Positions 1 through 6,573 are shown, counted from the first letter of the stretch. The stretch: 11,376 nucleotides of DNA from Baffinella frigidus (GCA_026770585.1 MU646339.1:373037-384412), one strand, 5' to 3'. Notes: a model not told the origin generated them from the letters alone. Numbers and translations are program-made.

Positions 1-15
1 CCTCCCTCCCTCCCT

Positions 16-58
<43 letters not shown>

Positions 59-100
59 CCTCTCTCCCTCTCTCTATCTCCCTCTCTTCTCTCTCTCTCT
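1..100. repeat. (CT)n/(CCCT)n microsatellite at left edge
   Basis: Almost uninterrupted C and T with CCCT and CT units, continuing off the left edge. It merges into a charged open frame on the minus strand (see the coding entry over 1-185), so it may be a microsatellite expanded inside an exon rather than plain intergenic DNA. Confidence 0.9.
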
Positions 101-185
101 TTACCTCAGCGCGCGCCCTCTCCACCTGCCTCTTCGCCTCCTCCCGCACTGCCCGCACCTTTTCCTCGCCTTCCCGTACCTTCAG
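1..185 (-). CDS. partial charged coiled-coil exon (candidate)
   Basis: Unrecognised gene fragment. Reading the minus strand from 185 down gives an open frame beginning LKVREGEEKVRAVREEAKRQ, then VERARAEVKRERE, and continuing as Arg-Glu-rich sequence through the (CT)n tract to the window edge without a stop. The non-repetitive part (about 104-185) has GC-rich third positions and heptad-like spacing of V, A and L among E, K and R, as in a long coiled coil. No start codon is visible and no clear CAG acceptor precedes it; the telomere-like repeat abuts it at 184. It lies on the same strand as the coiled-coil exon at 1489-2019 and about 1.3 kb downstream of it in that direction, so the two could be exons of one gene separated by a transposon-filled intron. 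That link is inference. Alternatively it is a chance open frame beside a purine tract. Confidence 0.38.
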
Positions 186-436
186 GGTTGAGGGTTGAGG
201 GTTGAGGGTTGAGGGTTTAGGGTTAGGGTATAGGGTTCAGGGTTTAGGGTTCAGGGTTTAGGGTTTGGGGTTTAGGGTTTGGGGTTGAGGGTTTGGGGCT
301 AGGGGTTTAGAGTTTAGGGTTTCGGGTTTAGGGTTCATGGTTTGGGGTTGAGGGTTTAGGGTTATAGGGTGTAGGGTGTAGGGTGTAGGGGTTAGGGTTT
401 AGGGTTTAGGGTTTAGGGTTGAGGGTTGAGGGTTTA
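184..436 (+). repeat. degenerate G-rich telomere-like repeat (TTTAGGG / TTGAGGG variants)
   Basis: About 250 bp of heptamer-scale G-rich repeats: GGGTTGA, GGGTTTA, GGGTTCA, GGGTTTG and GGGTGTA. TTTAGGG is the commonest core. The G-rich strand is the plus strand. The copies are too degenerate for an active chromosome end, so this is an interstitial or subtelomeric telomere-like block. Confidence 0.9.
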
Positions 437-504
437 GACAGCACCGCTGGTGAGTACACCGCCCAGGGCGTGTGCCAGGGTTGTAACTGGTAACTAACCG
501 GGCA

Positions 505-629
505 CCACGCCAGAGTCTTCGAAGGGGTCGCCAAAAGTCAATCTTCCCTCAGGGCAATGGTTTTCAAAAGTCATACCCGCCGAAATCGGTGGGTTAAAAA
601 ATCCAACCCCCTCCTCCAGTCTGGCGAGG
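505..629. mobile_element. short inverted-repeat element, family C copy 1
   Basis: A 125-bp segment starting CCACGCCAGAG and ending CTCTGGCGTGG-like (here CAGTCTGGCGAGG). It aligns along its whole length with 9476-9601, sharing a middle TCAAT..C.CTC..GGCA.TG..TT.CAAAAGTCA and a GGGTTWWAAAAATC stretch near the right end. It has no coding capacity. The ends and two-copy status suggest a MITE-like non-autonomous DNA transposon. The duplication beyond the termini is unclear: both copies have CA on each side, which may belong to a larger repeat. Confidence 0.6.
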
Positions 630-703
630 CAGGGGTCGCAATAGGAAAAGGTCGGAAACAGTCTTGTTTGGGGGGGCTGAGCACGTTGCGCGCCCCACAC
701 CCG

Positions 704-843
704 CCACCAACCCCCACAGGAGGACCAAATCGTCGATTCTAAGATCTCGGATTTCCCCTACGGAGGGGTCGGATTCGCCCCCTCTGTCCGAAGGAAATGG
801 CTCAAAACAATCGTCGATTTGGTCCAGCCGTGAGGGTTGGTGG
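704..843. mobile_element. short inverted-repeat element, family B copy 1
   Basis: A 140-bp element with terminal inverted repeats of about 36 bp. The left end reads CCACCAACCCCCACAGG, then GGACCAAATCGTCGATT. The right end, reverse-complemented, reads CCACCAACCCTCACGG, then GGACCAAATCGACGATT. The interior holds no gene. It belongs with the elements at 7283-7424 and 7714-7884, with diverged or truncated relatives near 5490 and 9728. No convincing target-site duplication is visible. Confidence 0.72.
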
Positions 844-940
844 TGGTTAGTACCCCGCGCATGGGGGTGTCAAAGCGCGGTAGCTACCCAGGCAGGGGGC
901 GTACCATGAAAAGGGGGGATTCGGGTTGTGCCAGGACGGT

Positions 941-1042
941 ATCCCTTAAGTGGCCAGGCCTCCAAATTTGGGGGCCTGAGGTCCTAGGCTGGTCCTAGGG
1001 CCCTACGGTAGGGCGTATGAGCCTACTGGCCACTTAAGGGAT
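941..1042. mobile_element. hairpin element, family D copy 1
   Basis: The ends are exact 17-bp inverted repeats, ATCCCTTAAGTGGCCAG at 941-957 and its complement at 1026-1042. The interior holds the CCTAGGGCCCTACGGT core that also occurs, reverse-complemented, in the hairpin at 4891-5011. The ends differ from the other copies, so it is a diverged member or a separate family with a shared core. Confidence 0.55.
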
Positions 1043-1074
1043 ATAACCGGGCAGGGTGCGTTCCACAAAGGGGA

Positions 1075-1229
1075 ATATTCTAGCTTTGTCCCACTTGATT
1101 TCGTCTAATCATTAAAAAAAATAGCCGTAGATGGACAGTTACTTTGTACTGGAGATCCTCCTTTAAAAATAATGGCGGGTATTTTTTTTTAATGATGAGA
1201 CGAAATCAAGAGGAACAGAGCTAGATATT
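1075..1229. mobile_element. CTAG-ended MITE, family A copy 1, with 5-bp duplication ATATT
   Basis: The element is 1080-1224 (145 bp), flanked by ATATT at 1075-1079 and 1225-1229. The left end starts CTAGCTTTGTCCCACTTGAT. The reverse-complemented right end starts CTAGCTCTGTTCCTCTTGAT. Pairing continues for about 44 bp through ATTTCGTCT and ATCATTAAAAAAAA. No coding capacity. The pre-insertion target reads GGAATATTCC, itself a palindrome. Confidence 0.82.
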
Positions 1230-1270
1230 CCGCAACGGTCTTATTGTGGGGCTCTGAGCACCTCGCCTGG

Positions 1271-1333
1271 TCAAACTTGAGCGAGAACTGATTCATACCA
1301 GGAAAAGGGAGGATTCGGAAACGGGGTGAGCAC
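1271..1333 (-). CDS. possible 3' exon of the coiled-coil gene
   Basis: If the family A element plus one copy of its duplication is removed as an intron (GT at 1488-1487, AG at 1335-1334), the coiled-coil frame continues from 1333 as VLTPFPNPPFSWYESVLAQV and stops at TGA (1273-1271), giving a 197-residue protein. The alternative acceptor TAG one codon earlier also keeps the frame. Caution: a 23-bp part of this segment (about 1297-1319) resembles 902-924, so it may be repeat sequence rather than conserved exon, and the tail has no recognisable domain. Confidence 0.28.
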   Translation of the reverse strand: MLTPFPNPPFSWYESVLAQV

Positions 1334-1491
1334 CTTCTAGCTCTGCCCCACTTCAGTTTGGGCTCGCCATTATTTCACACCCCCCCAAAAAATCACAGGT
1401 AAATGTCATGGGGTGTCAAGATTCACCTGTGAAATTTCGGGGGGTGCGAAATAATGGCGAGCCCAAATTTACTGGGACAGAGCTAGACCTT
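1332..1491. mobile_element. CTAG-ended MITE, family A copy 2, with 5-bp duplication ACCTT; introner candidate
   Basis: The element is 1337-1486 (150 bp), flanked by ACCTT at 1332-1336 and 1487-1491. Inverted repeats of about 60 bp pair CTAGCTCTGCCCCACTTCAG with CTAGCTCTGTCCCAGTAAAT, then TTTGGGCTCGCCATTATTTC, then CACCCCCC and TCACAGGT. On the minus (coding) strand the duplication is AAGGT: the upstream copy supplies AAG|GT, a good donor context, and the downstream copy ends AAG, an AG acceptor. Removing 1488-1334 restores the pre-insertion sequence exactly. If not spliced, the CTAG end gives an in-frame TAG stop immediately after the coiled coil. Confidence 0.85.
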
Positions 1492-2019
1492 GGCGTCCAT
1501 GCCCACAAGCTGCTCCCGCGCCCCGGCGAGGTCCGCCTCCACGAACTGCTTCGAGACCTCCACGCCGTCCTTCCCCTCCTCCGCCTCCTTCAGCTTCTCC
1601 CCCGCACCCTTGAGCGCCGCCGTCAGCCGCCCGACGTCAGCGGTGAGCATGGCCACGTGCGCTGTGGGGCCCTGCGAGCTCGCCGGGTCTGACTTGCCGC
1701 CCGCGGCCTTGCCGGCGCCGAGGTCCTTTTCATAACGAGCGCGGAGCGTGTCGCCCTCTTCTTTGTGTTTCGACTTCAAAGTATCTATTATCTTCTTCGC
1801 CTCGCGTTGCATCCGCGACAGAAGCTCATCCTTCTTGGCCAGCTCCCCAATGAGCGTGGCGTCCGCCTGCCCCACCGTCTTCCCGCTCGCCTTCAGCGCC
1901 ACGTTCTCCTGCTGCAAATGCTTGAATTTGCTCTGAGTGTTGTGCAGAGCCTCCGCGAGCTTTTTTATCTGCTCCCCCTGCTCCGCTACCTTGGCCACGT
2001 GGCCATCGGCCCCGTTCAT
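1489..2019 (-). CDS. coiled-coil protein exon, unrecognised family
   Basis: Reads 177 residues from ATG at 2019-2017 (MNGADGHVAKVAEQ...) to ...GMDAK at 1489. Residues about 8-100 form a strongly charged alpha-helical stretch with heptad-like hydrophobics (IKKLAEALHN, FKHLQQENVALK, LLSRMQREAKKIIDTLKSKH). Residues about 101-119 are a Gly/Ser/Pro linker, and about 120-175 a second predicted coiled coil (MLTADVGRLTAALKGAGEKL). No catalytic motif, signal peptide or membrane segment is visible. Codons are GC-rich at third position, unlike the AT-richer flanks. An in-frame TAG lies about 50 bp upstream of the ATG, so this start or an upstream acceptor (GGGCAG near 2041) defines the 5' end. Its 3' boundary coincides with the family A insertion. 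It could be a structural or tethering protein; no function is claimed. Confidence 0.55.
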
Positions 2020-2687
2020 CGAAGCTGGTAGCGTCAACCTTCTGCCCGCCGCCAGCGCCCGCTTCCTCTACCGATCAAACGCCCACTATACGCCCGTCTC
2101 AATCCCGTCCCGAGGTGCGCAAGCCACCCGGAAACAGCAGAGATCCGGGCAGCCGCCGCGGGTGCGACGCGGGGCGGAGGGGCGTGCCGGGCCCCGAAAA
2201 GAACGTGCGCGTGCTCTGCCAGGGAGCACGACACTTTCGCGTGCGAGCGAGGGTCGGAACACCCAAGAAGGGCCGTGAAATCCGGAAATCTTGCGAGAGG
2301 GGTGGAGCGATCCAAAAGTTGACAGAATAATTGACTTTTACCAGAAAATAATTTTTTTTGCTCCTGAGTGGGCCCGCCTCGGATGTAACCATTTTATTGC
2401 TGACAGTGAGTGTGTCCATTTGGGTTGGCTGAACCCGCAAGTGGATTCTTCTCCAAAAGTTGAGTAGTCAAACCGAAGACCACAAAGGCACAAACCATAA
2501 GCTCCATAAACCCAATTCGAAGATGTTTGTGGGTGGTCATGCAAGTCAAACGAGGGGGAGGCGTGTCGTCCTGGTCACTGTTCCAAATAGAATCCAAATC
2601 TGACCGTGCCTGCGGATCAAAGCCACAGCCGCCTCTCAGAGACACGGACGCACCAAGACTCTCGACCGCGCCTCCTCTCCTCTTCAA
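2020..2687. other. no supported gene; GC-rich then AT-richer unassigned DNA
   Basis: About 2020-2310 is GC-rich and would be upstream or 5'-UTR sequence of the minus-strand coiled-coil gene. It contains TATAG near 2086-2090 on the plus strand, not a convincing promoter. About 2310-2690 is AT-richer and single-copy here, with only a short TTGAC direct repeat and an A/T tract around 2317-2360. Open frames on both strands in this stretch lack domains. Confidence 0.5.
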
Positions 2688-2915
2688 ATGCCCCAGGTCT
2701 CTCTTATCAATCTGGAGGAGCTCCCCTCGGCAAACGGTGCGAGCGACTCGCCGCTCGCAGCCTCCTCCCCGTCGATGGAGTCTTTCCTCCGCTCCACTGG
2801 GAGCGGGGGCTCAGAGGGGCGGCAGTGCCCCTTCTTCGGGAAGTCAGGAGGCGCCGCCGCGCGTGCCGCCGCCGCGCGTACCCGCATGCTCATGGGCCGC
2901 TCCCGCGGCGCCTGA
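2688..2915 (+). CDS. weak candidate ORF, Ala/Ser-rich, unrecognised
   Basis: A 75-residue frame beginning MPQVSLINLEELPSANG, then a Ser/Pro/Gly-rich middle and an Ala/Arg-rich end (AAARAAAARTRMLMGRSRGA). The first 40 residues have a more protein-like composition than the competing frames, and third positions are mostly G or C. However, the region is GC-rich and open in several frames on both strands, so length alone is not evidence. No motif or homologue is recognised. Confidence 0.22.
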   Translation: MPQVSLINLEELPSANGASDSPLAASSPSMESFLRSTGSGGSEGRQCPFFGKSGGAAARAAAARTRMLMGRSRGA

Positions 2916-3261
2916 TCCACCCGCCGCCGCCCCGCCGCCGCTTCGAAGAACCACGCGCCTCTTCCTCCCTTGCTCCTCCGAAACCTCTGCCCCCGGCGAC
3001 GCCTCGTAGCCGCCAGGGGCAAGATGGGAGCTGCTCGAGCTGCTCGCAGCTCCCACGCCGCCCCGCCTCAGCGTTCCGAGCTGGGCCGGGGTGTGTACTT
3101 GTAGTATCTGTAAGAATTTAAGAATGTTTTGTGTAATACACCGCGATTCCCGCGCACCAATATGCCTCGAGCCTGCTCGAGAGAAAGCCTCTAGGACCTT
3201 GAGGCTTGATTCAAATCCCGCCATAGCCGGTCGCCTGACCCTTCCGTGGAGAGTCCCGGTA

Positions 3262-3390
3262 GAGATCTGTCTCAGTCTTTTTGGGCTCACCAACGTGCTG
3301 AGCCCGGGCTCTTTTCGGCTCCAAAGTTGACGGCTTTGTACAGCAAACACAGGATGTCGGCTTGTTTGCCGCCGGGATTTTAAAAATCTG
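3262..3390. repeat. dispersed repeat copy 1 (uninterrupted form)
   Basis: Starts TCTGTCTCAGTCTTTTTGGG, then passes through GGCTCTTTTCGGCTCCAAAG and ACAGGATGTCGGCTTG. It aligns with 7441-7700, where the same CAGTCT position is split by a family A element. Short stretches share a reading frame in both copies (for example KVDGFV), but copy 1 has a stop in that frame, so coding status is doubtful. Confidence 0.6.
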
Positions 3391-3478
3391 TACCAGGATA
3401 AGCCATCTGAACACTTTTAGCGCGAATGATTGTGTATGCAAATTCCACTTATGCCCTGGCGTAGCTTGAGGCACGAAT

Positions 3479-3516
3479 GCTCGCTCACTCTCCGCTCGCT
3501 CACTCTCCGAGTGAGC
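3479..3516. repeat. 15-bp tandem duplication with hairpin
   Basis: GCTCGCTCACTCTCC occurs twice in tandem at 3479-3493 and 3494-3508, followed by GAGTGAGC. This makes an 8-bp inverted repeat with GCTCACTC across a 3-base loop. Confidence 0.7.
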
Positions 3517-3531
3517 TAGCCCGGGGATGGC

Positions 3532-3594
3532 AAACCCTAAACCCAAAATACAGATCGGCCCAAACCCTAAACCTAAAACGCAAACCCCACAGGC
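3532..3594 (-). repeat. short C-rich telomere-like block
   Basis: A few degenerate units (AAACCCTAAACCC, CCTAAACC, AACCCCACAGG) with C-rich plus strand. This is opposite in orientation to the blocks at 184-436 and 4677-4836. Confidence 0.65.
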
Positions 3595-3597
3595 CCC

Positions 3598-3720
3598 TGA
3601 AGGCGGTACCTCGCTCATAAGAAAGCGCCCCCCCCCCTGGGACCACCATAGGGCCCTAGACATAGGCCTGTTGTAGGGTCCTAGGGGGGCGCGGTTTCTT
3701 ATGAGCGAGGCACTCCTGCA
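3598..3720. mobile_element. hairpin element, family D copy 2
   Basis: The arms are TACCTCGCTCATAAGAAA at the left and TTTCTTATGAGCGAGGCA at the right; pairing extends outward weakly to TGAAGG/CCTGCA. A C10 run and a G6 run pair internally. The core is TAGGGCCCTAGACATAGGCC then TGTAGGGTCCTAGG. Near-identical arms and core recur at 4891-5011. No gene inside. Target duplication not evident. Confidence 0.68.
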
Positions 3721-3748
3721 CAAGCCTACAAGTTCTGGACTGAATAGT

Positions 3749-3931
3749 GTACAGGGATTACTCGAAATTGAGGACACGCACCACCCTGGGGTCCCACAGA
3801 AGGCCCATGCGGTTTCTCAAAACTAAGGACGCGCACGGCCCTTAAGGTCACTGTAGGGTCCTAGACATAGGCCTACTGTACGACCTTGAGACGCTGCGTG
3901 CCCATGATTTTGAGTAACCCCTGTTTGTCGT
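3749..3931. mobile_element. hairpin element, family D copy 3
   Basis: The left end ACAGGGATTACTCGAAAT pairs with the reverse-complemented right end ACAGGGGTTACTCAAAAT; a GGACACGCA/GGGCACGCA pairing follows. The interior near 3845-3885 carries GTAGGGTCCTAGACATAGGC followed by CTACTGTA, the family core. The same ACAGGGR start occurs in copy 4. A solitary similar end (GAGTAACCCTTGTA) lies at about 3944-3957. Confidence 0.6.
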
Positions 3932-3952
3932 GTGCCATTAATCGAGTAACCC

Positions 3953-3998
3953 TTGTATCACGTGTCATCAAGCTCTCCCTGAGGAGCACATGATACAA
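3953..3998. repeat. imperfect inverted repeat
   Basis: TTGTATCACGTG pairs with the reverse complement of CACATGATACAA (about 12 bp, one mismatch) across a loop containing GCTCTCCCTGAGGAGC, which can itself fold. The GCTCTCC is also complementary to GGAGAGC near 4038. It could be a remnant of another hairpin element. Confidence 0.5.
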
Positions 3999-4048
3999 CA
4001 CATCATAAAGGGAATCATGCGTTATTTCGTCACGTGTGGAGAGCGCAT

Positions 4049-4165
4049 CCTTTAGGTCCTTTAGGTTCTTCGAGCTCCCAACATAGGCGAATACTGGAAC
4101 TTATCTGCAGAAAAGCCATGCTTCCTTTCGGATCTCATCAGGCCTCCTAGTGCAGAGGATCGCAG
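4049..4165 (-). repeat. CCTTTAGGT-tailed repeat, copy 1
   Basis: Two CCTTTAGGT units lead into TTCTTCGAGCTCCCAACATA, then GGAACTTATCTGCAGAAAAG, GCCATGCTTCCTTTCGGATC and AGTGCAGAGG. Read on the minus strand, all copies end in tandem ACCTAAAGG and differ at the 5' side. This resembles a SINE or LINE 3' end with a tandem tail. Relatives: 5655-5743, 6023-6125, 6127-6196 and 6195-6345. Confidence 0.6.
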
Positions 4166-4312
4166 CAGAAACCGGCCAAAGGGTATCCTCATCGGGCGCA
4201 ACATCTTGCTCCAGGTCCTGCTCATTCTGGGCCTCCGACGGGAGAAATGCTTCGTTTTGTTATCAACAAGGTCTCTCAGGCCTACATGTTCCTGCATCTC
4301 TCTCTCCAGGTG

Positions 4313-4347
<35 letters not shown>
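4313..4347. repeat. (CT)n microsatellite
   Basis: A pure CT run of roughly 17 units. Its conceptual translations (Ser-Leu or Arg-Glu runs) account for several overlapping open frames here, none of which has other support. Confidence 0.95.
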
Positions 4348-4349
<2 letters not shown>

Positions 4350-4676
4350 GAGGATTGGTAGATCTGACACAGCAAGTACATTTAATTCAAGCCGGGGGCA
4401 CCCTTTCGATGGGAAGAGATAGTCTCTGCACACCACGCGTAGCAGAAGATTCACACTTGCCCTGAACCTCTCTGATTGATTCCCCCTTTTGATGCAACGC
4501 CGCACCGCAGAGTTCCCTCACTTCAACTGTTTTGGAGGAGGAGGGGCACATGAAGCTTCCGACCTCACGCTTCTCCGAAGAGACTCAGCCTGAGCCGGAG
4601 CTTTCCTTTGGCGTGCTACGTGATCGACAAACGTTGCTATCGACCCCCCCACCCTCTCCCCTCTCTATCTGTGGTG

Positions 4677-4836
4677 TTTGGGGTGTTTGGGGTTTGGGGT
4701 TTGGGGTTTGGGGTTTGGGGTTTGGGGTTTGGGGTTTGGGGTTTGGGGGTTGAGGTTTTGTCCAATCCTCCAAACCGTTTGGAGGTTGGGGTTTGGGGTT
4801 TGGGGTTTGGGGTTTGGGGTTTAGGGTTTGGGGTTT
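4677..4836 (+). repeat. TTTGGGG arrays around a short hairpin
   Basis: Two almost pure tandem arrays of GGGGTTT lie at about 4677-4750 and 4784-4836, with one TTTAGGG unit near 4819-4826. Between them CCTCCAAAC and GTTTGGAGG form a 9-bp inverted repeat with a 1-base spacer (4767-4785). The G-rich strand could form G-quadruplexes. The unit differs by one base from the TTTAGGG unit elsewhere in the window. Confidence 0.9.
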
Positions 4837-4890
4837 TGGTTCTGCGTAGCCGACGCCCGGCCTCCTCTGGAGACATTCATCGACACCGCT

Positions 4891-5011
4891 ACAGGAATAC
4901 CTCGCTCATAAGAAACTGCCCCCCCCCCCTAGGACCACCGTAGGGCCCTAGGCATAGGCCTACTGTAGGGTCCCAAGGGGGGGGGGGTTCTTACGAGCGA
5001 GGTACCCCTGT
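4891..5011. mobile_element. hairpin element, family D copy 4
   Basis: The ends are ACAGGAATACCTCGCTCATA and, reverse-complemented, ACAGGGGTACCTCGCTCGTA, followed by AGAA and long C and G homopolymers that pair. The core is TAGGGCCCTAGGCATAGGCC then TACTGTAGGGTCC. It is the best-preserved relative of 3598-3720. If the element begins at CAGG, a TA flanks each side (4890-4891 and 5011-5012), a possible 2-bp duplication not repeated in the other copies. Confidence 0.7.
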
Positions 5012-5109
5012 ACGGCCACCGAAGCATGCCCCCCCCACGAAGACTAAGTGTAGGCAGGACCTAGAGAGAGGTCATGCACACTCTACACCTTGTTCATGAA
5101 GGGAGACCA

Positions 5110-5270
5110 TCTTTCTCTCTCTCTCTTTCTTTCTTTTTCTTTCTCTTTTTCTTTCTCTCTCTCTCTCTCTCGCGCGCGCTCTCCCTCCCTGTCTCTCTCT
5201 CTCGCTCTCCCTCGCGCTCTTTGTGCGTCTCTCTGTCCCTCTATCTCCCTTTCTCTCTCTCTCTCTTTCA
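5110..5270. repeat. polypyrimidine (CT)n/(CTTT)n tract
   Basis: About 160 bp of almost only C and T on the plus strand, interrupted by CGCGCGCG and GTGCGTC. Both strands are open over it (Ser/Leu/Phe-rich or Arg/Glu/Lys-rich), which is expected from the repeat and is not taken as coding. Confidence 0.92.
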
Positions 5271-5489
5271 CAACACACATAAACCCGTGTGATCGTGCGT
5301 CACGCGGGGGCGTTACGTCAGCTTCATGCTGGCCGTGTGAATAGCACGTGTATTGATCTCTCAGCTCGAGCGCGGCTTGCCTCGAGGGGAAGGCTCAGTG
5401 CAGAAAGGAACGAGAGAAAAGCCTCGAAAGTTGCCATTAAGGTCCCCCGTCAACTGGTCAAAGAAAATCGTCCAGAAGCCTTGGCGGTC

Positions 5490-5533
5490 TCCCGCCAACC
5501 CTCACGGCTGGGGCAAATCGATGATTTTCGATT
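5490..5533. mobile_element. partial end of a family B element
   Basis: CCGCCAACCCTCACGGCTGG, then GGCAAATCGATGATTTTCG, matches the outer 35 bp of family B. A weak complementary partner lies just to the left (GAAAATCGTCCAG...CTTGGCGG), so the element may be a collapsed copy with most of its interior lost. Confidence 0.45.
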
Positions 5534-5551
5534 TCCCGATTTCAAGGGGAG

Positions 5552-5592
5552 TTGGAGCCGTTGAAGTCGGATTCCGACTTCAACGGCTCCAA
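5552..5592. repeat. perfect 41-bp palindrome
   Basis: TTGGAGCCGTTGAAGTCGGA, one T, then the exact reverse complement. The 20-bp arms have no mismatch and essentially no loop, so the strand would cruciform or snap back strongly. It may be the fused ends of a foldback element, or an assembly artefact. Confidence 0.85.
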
Positions 5593-5654
5593 TCCACATA
5601 GGCCCGGATTTGGCCTAGATCCATCACTTTACGGGTCCGTGCATTCGAGCGGGT

Positions 5655-5743
5655 CCTTTAGGTCCTTGACGTTCTTCGAGCTCCCAAAATAGGCGGACAC
5701 TGGAACTTATCTGCAGAAAAGCCATGCTTCCTTCCGGAGCGGA
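5655..5743 (-). repeat. CCTTTAGGT-tailed repeat, copy 2
   Basis: CCTTTAGGTCCTTGACG, then TTCTTCGAGCTCCCAAAATA, GGAACTTATCTGCAGAAAAG and GCCATGCTTCCTTCCGG. Very close to copy 1 but shorter on the minus-strand 5' side, ending around 5738-5743. Confidence 0.6.
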
Positions 5744-5802
5744 CGCCGGTCAAGAGTGGACCCCAGGATATATTTGGCAAATTACATCACGTTGCCCTTG
5801 AA

Positions 5803-5823
5803 ACCGGGAGGAATCCTCCCGGT
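5803..5823. repeat. short perfect palindrome
   Basis: ACCGGGAGGA, A, TCCTCCCGGT: 10-bp arms and a one-base spacer. No poly-T follows, so there is no reason to call it a terminator. Confidence 0.7.
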
Positions 5824-5944
5824 CGTGATGAATGATTTCTGGTACAAAAAGGTCAAGAAAGTATTGTAGTGGTACACACCTGTCAACTTTTGTGATCGAG
5901 GACTATTCAACGATTTAACCTTTAGTCAGCTATTGGAGCTCCAC

Positions 5945-5971
5945 TTTGGATCTTTGGATCTTTGGATCTTT
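5945..5971. repeat. TTTGGATC tandem repeat
   Basis: TTTGGATC repeated three times, followed by TTTA. It sits beside the CCTTTAGGT-tailed repeats and could be the tail of another retroposon-like insertion; no body was identified. Confidence 0.75.
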
Positions 5972-6022
5972 AATGAACGTCATACAGCAGCACGCACGTT
6001 TCTTGGTCCGCTGGACCGAAGT

Positions 6023-6125
6023 TCTTTAGGTCCTTTAGGTTCTTCGAGCTCCCAACATAGGCGGACACTGGAACTTGTTTTGCAGAAAAGCCATGCTTCC
6101 TTTCGGGTCACATTCAGGCCCCTTG
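6023..6125 (-). repeat. CCTTTAGGT-tailed repeat, copy 3
   Basis: TCTTTAGGTCCTTTAGG, then TTCTTCGAGCTCCCAACATA, GGCGGACACTGGAACTTG, CAGAAAAGCCATGCTTCC and TTTCGGGTCACATTCAGG. It abuts copy 4, so copies 3-5 form a cluster of related repeats in the same orientation. Confidence 0.6.
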
Positions 6126-6126
6126 T

Positions 6127-6196
6127 CCTTTAGGTCCTTTAGGTCCTTTAGGTTTTAATTTCTCCCAACATGGCCCAACGACACGCCCTTCCGTAC
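6127..6196 (-). repeat. CCTTTAGGT-tailed repeat, copy 4 (short)
   Basis: Three CCTTTAGGT units lead into TTTTAATTTCTCCCAACATG and CCAACGACACGCCCTTCCGT. The body matches copy 5 better than copies 1-3, indicating two subtypes. Confidence 0.55.
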
Positions 6197-6345
6197 CTTT
6201 AGTCCTTTAGGTCCTTGAGGTTTTAAATTCGCCCAACATATGCCAACGACACGCCGTTCCGTAGAAGGGATCTGCAGAGAAAGCATTTTTGCTTTCGGAT
6301 CGCGTTTAAATTTAGCTCTCCAGTGCAGAGGCTCGTGAAGAGGGG
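6195..6345 (-). repeat. CCTTTAGGT-tailed repeat, copy 5 (long)
   Basis: ACCTTTAGTCCTTTAGG, then TTTTAAATTCGCCCAACATA, CCAACGACACGCCGTTCCGT, ATCTGCAGAGAAAGC, GCTTTCGGATC and CCAGTGCAGAGG. Minus-strand translation shares a frame with the other copies (a CW...L...KGPKG-like end), so the parent could have been coding, but the tail repeat alone generates the KGPKG part. Confidence 0.55.
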
Positions 6346-6525
6346 ATAAAGGGTTGGTTCTCTTGGGGTGGGTGAAGGTATGCGACATCGCTCCCATGCT
6401 CACTGAACACACACCGAACCACAAGTCAGCCTTAATGTGACGACGCCGCTGGTTTCTGGTCAAATTTCGATTGGTCAAATCGAAACAAAGAACTTTGAGC
6501 CATTCGATTTTGGAGGATCGCGGCG

Positions 6526-6573
6526 AAGGAGGGCTAAGGAGGAGGAAAGCAGGGAAGGAAGGGAGGAAGGGGG
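6526..6573 (+). other. polypurine tract upstream of the MSI4-like gene
   Basis: A run rich in GGAGG, GGAAGG and AAAG units ending just before the ATG at 6581. It may be 5'-UTR or core promoter sequence. No TATA box is evident. Confidence 0.45.

Noticed and set aside
3205-3222. GATTCAAATCC resembling a tRNA T-loop or Pol III B box
   Set aside because: The flanking bases do not form a T-stem, and no anticodon arm, D-arm or acceptor stem could be placed around it.
2527-3350. Several long overlapping open frames on both strands
   Set aside because: The region is GC-rich, which keeps many frames open. They are Pro/Ala/Arg-rich with no motif. Only 2688-2915 was kept, at low confidence.
4610-4943. 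Open frames encoding Gly-Leu-Gly-Phe-Gly-Val-Trp or Thr-Pro-Asn-Pro-Lys-Pro-Gln repeats
   Set aside because: They are direct translations of the TTTGGGG heptamer array in each frame.
5072-5344. Ser/Leu-rich and Arg/Glu-rich frames on opposite strands
   Set aside because: They arise from the polypyrimidine tract; no non-repeat coding signal adjoins them.
5803-5823. Intrinsic transcription terminator
   Set aside because: No T-run follows, no upstream gene ends there, and the context is eukaryotic.
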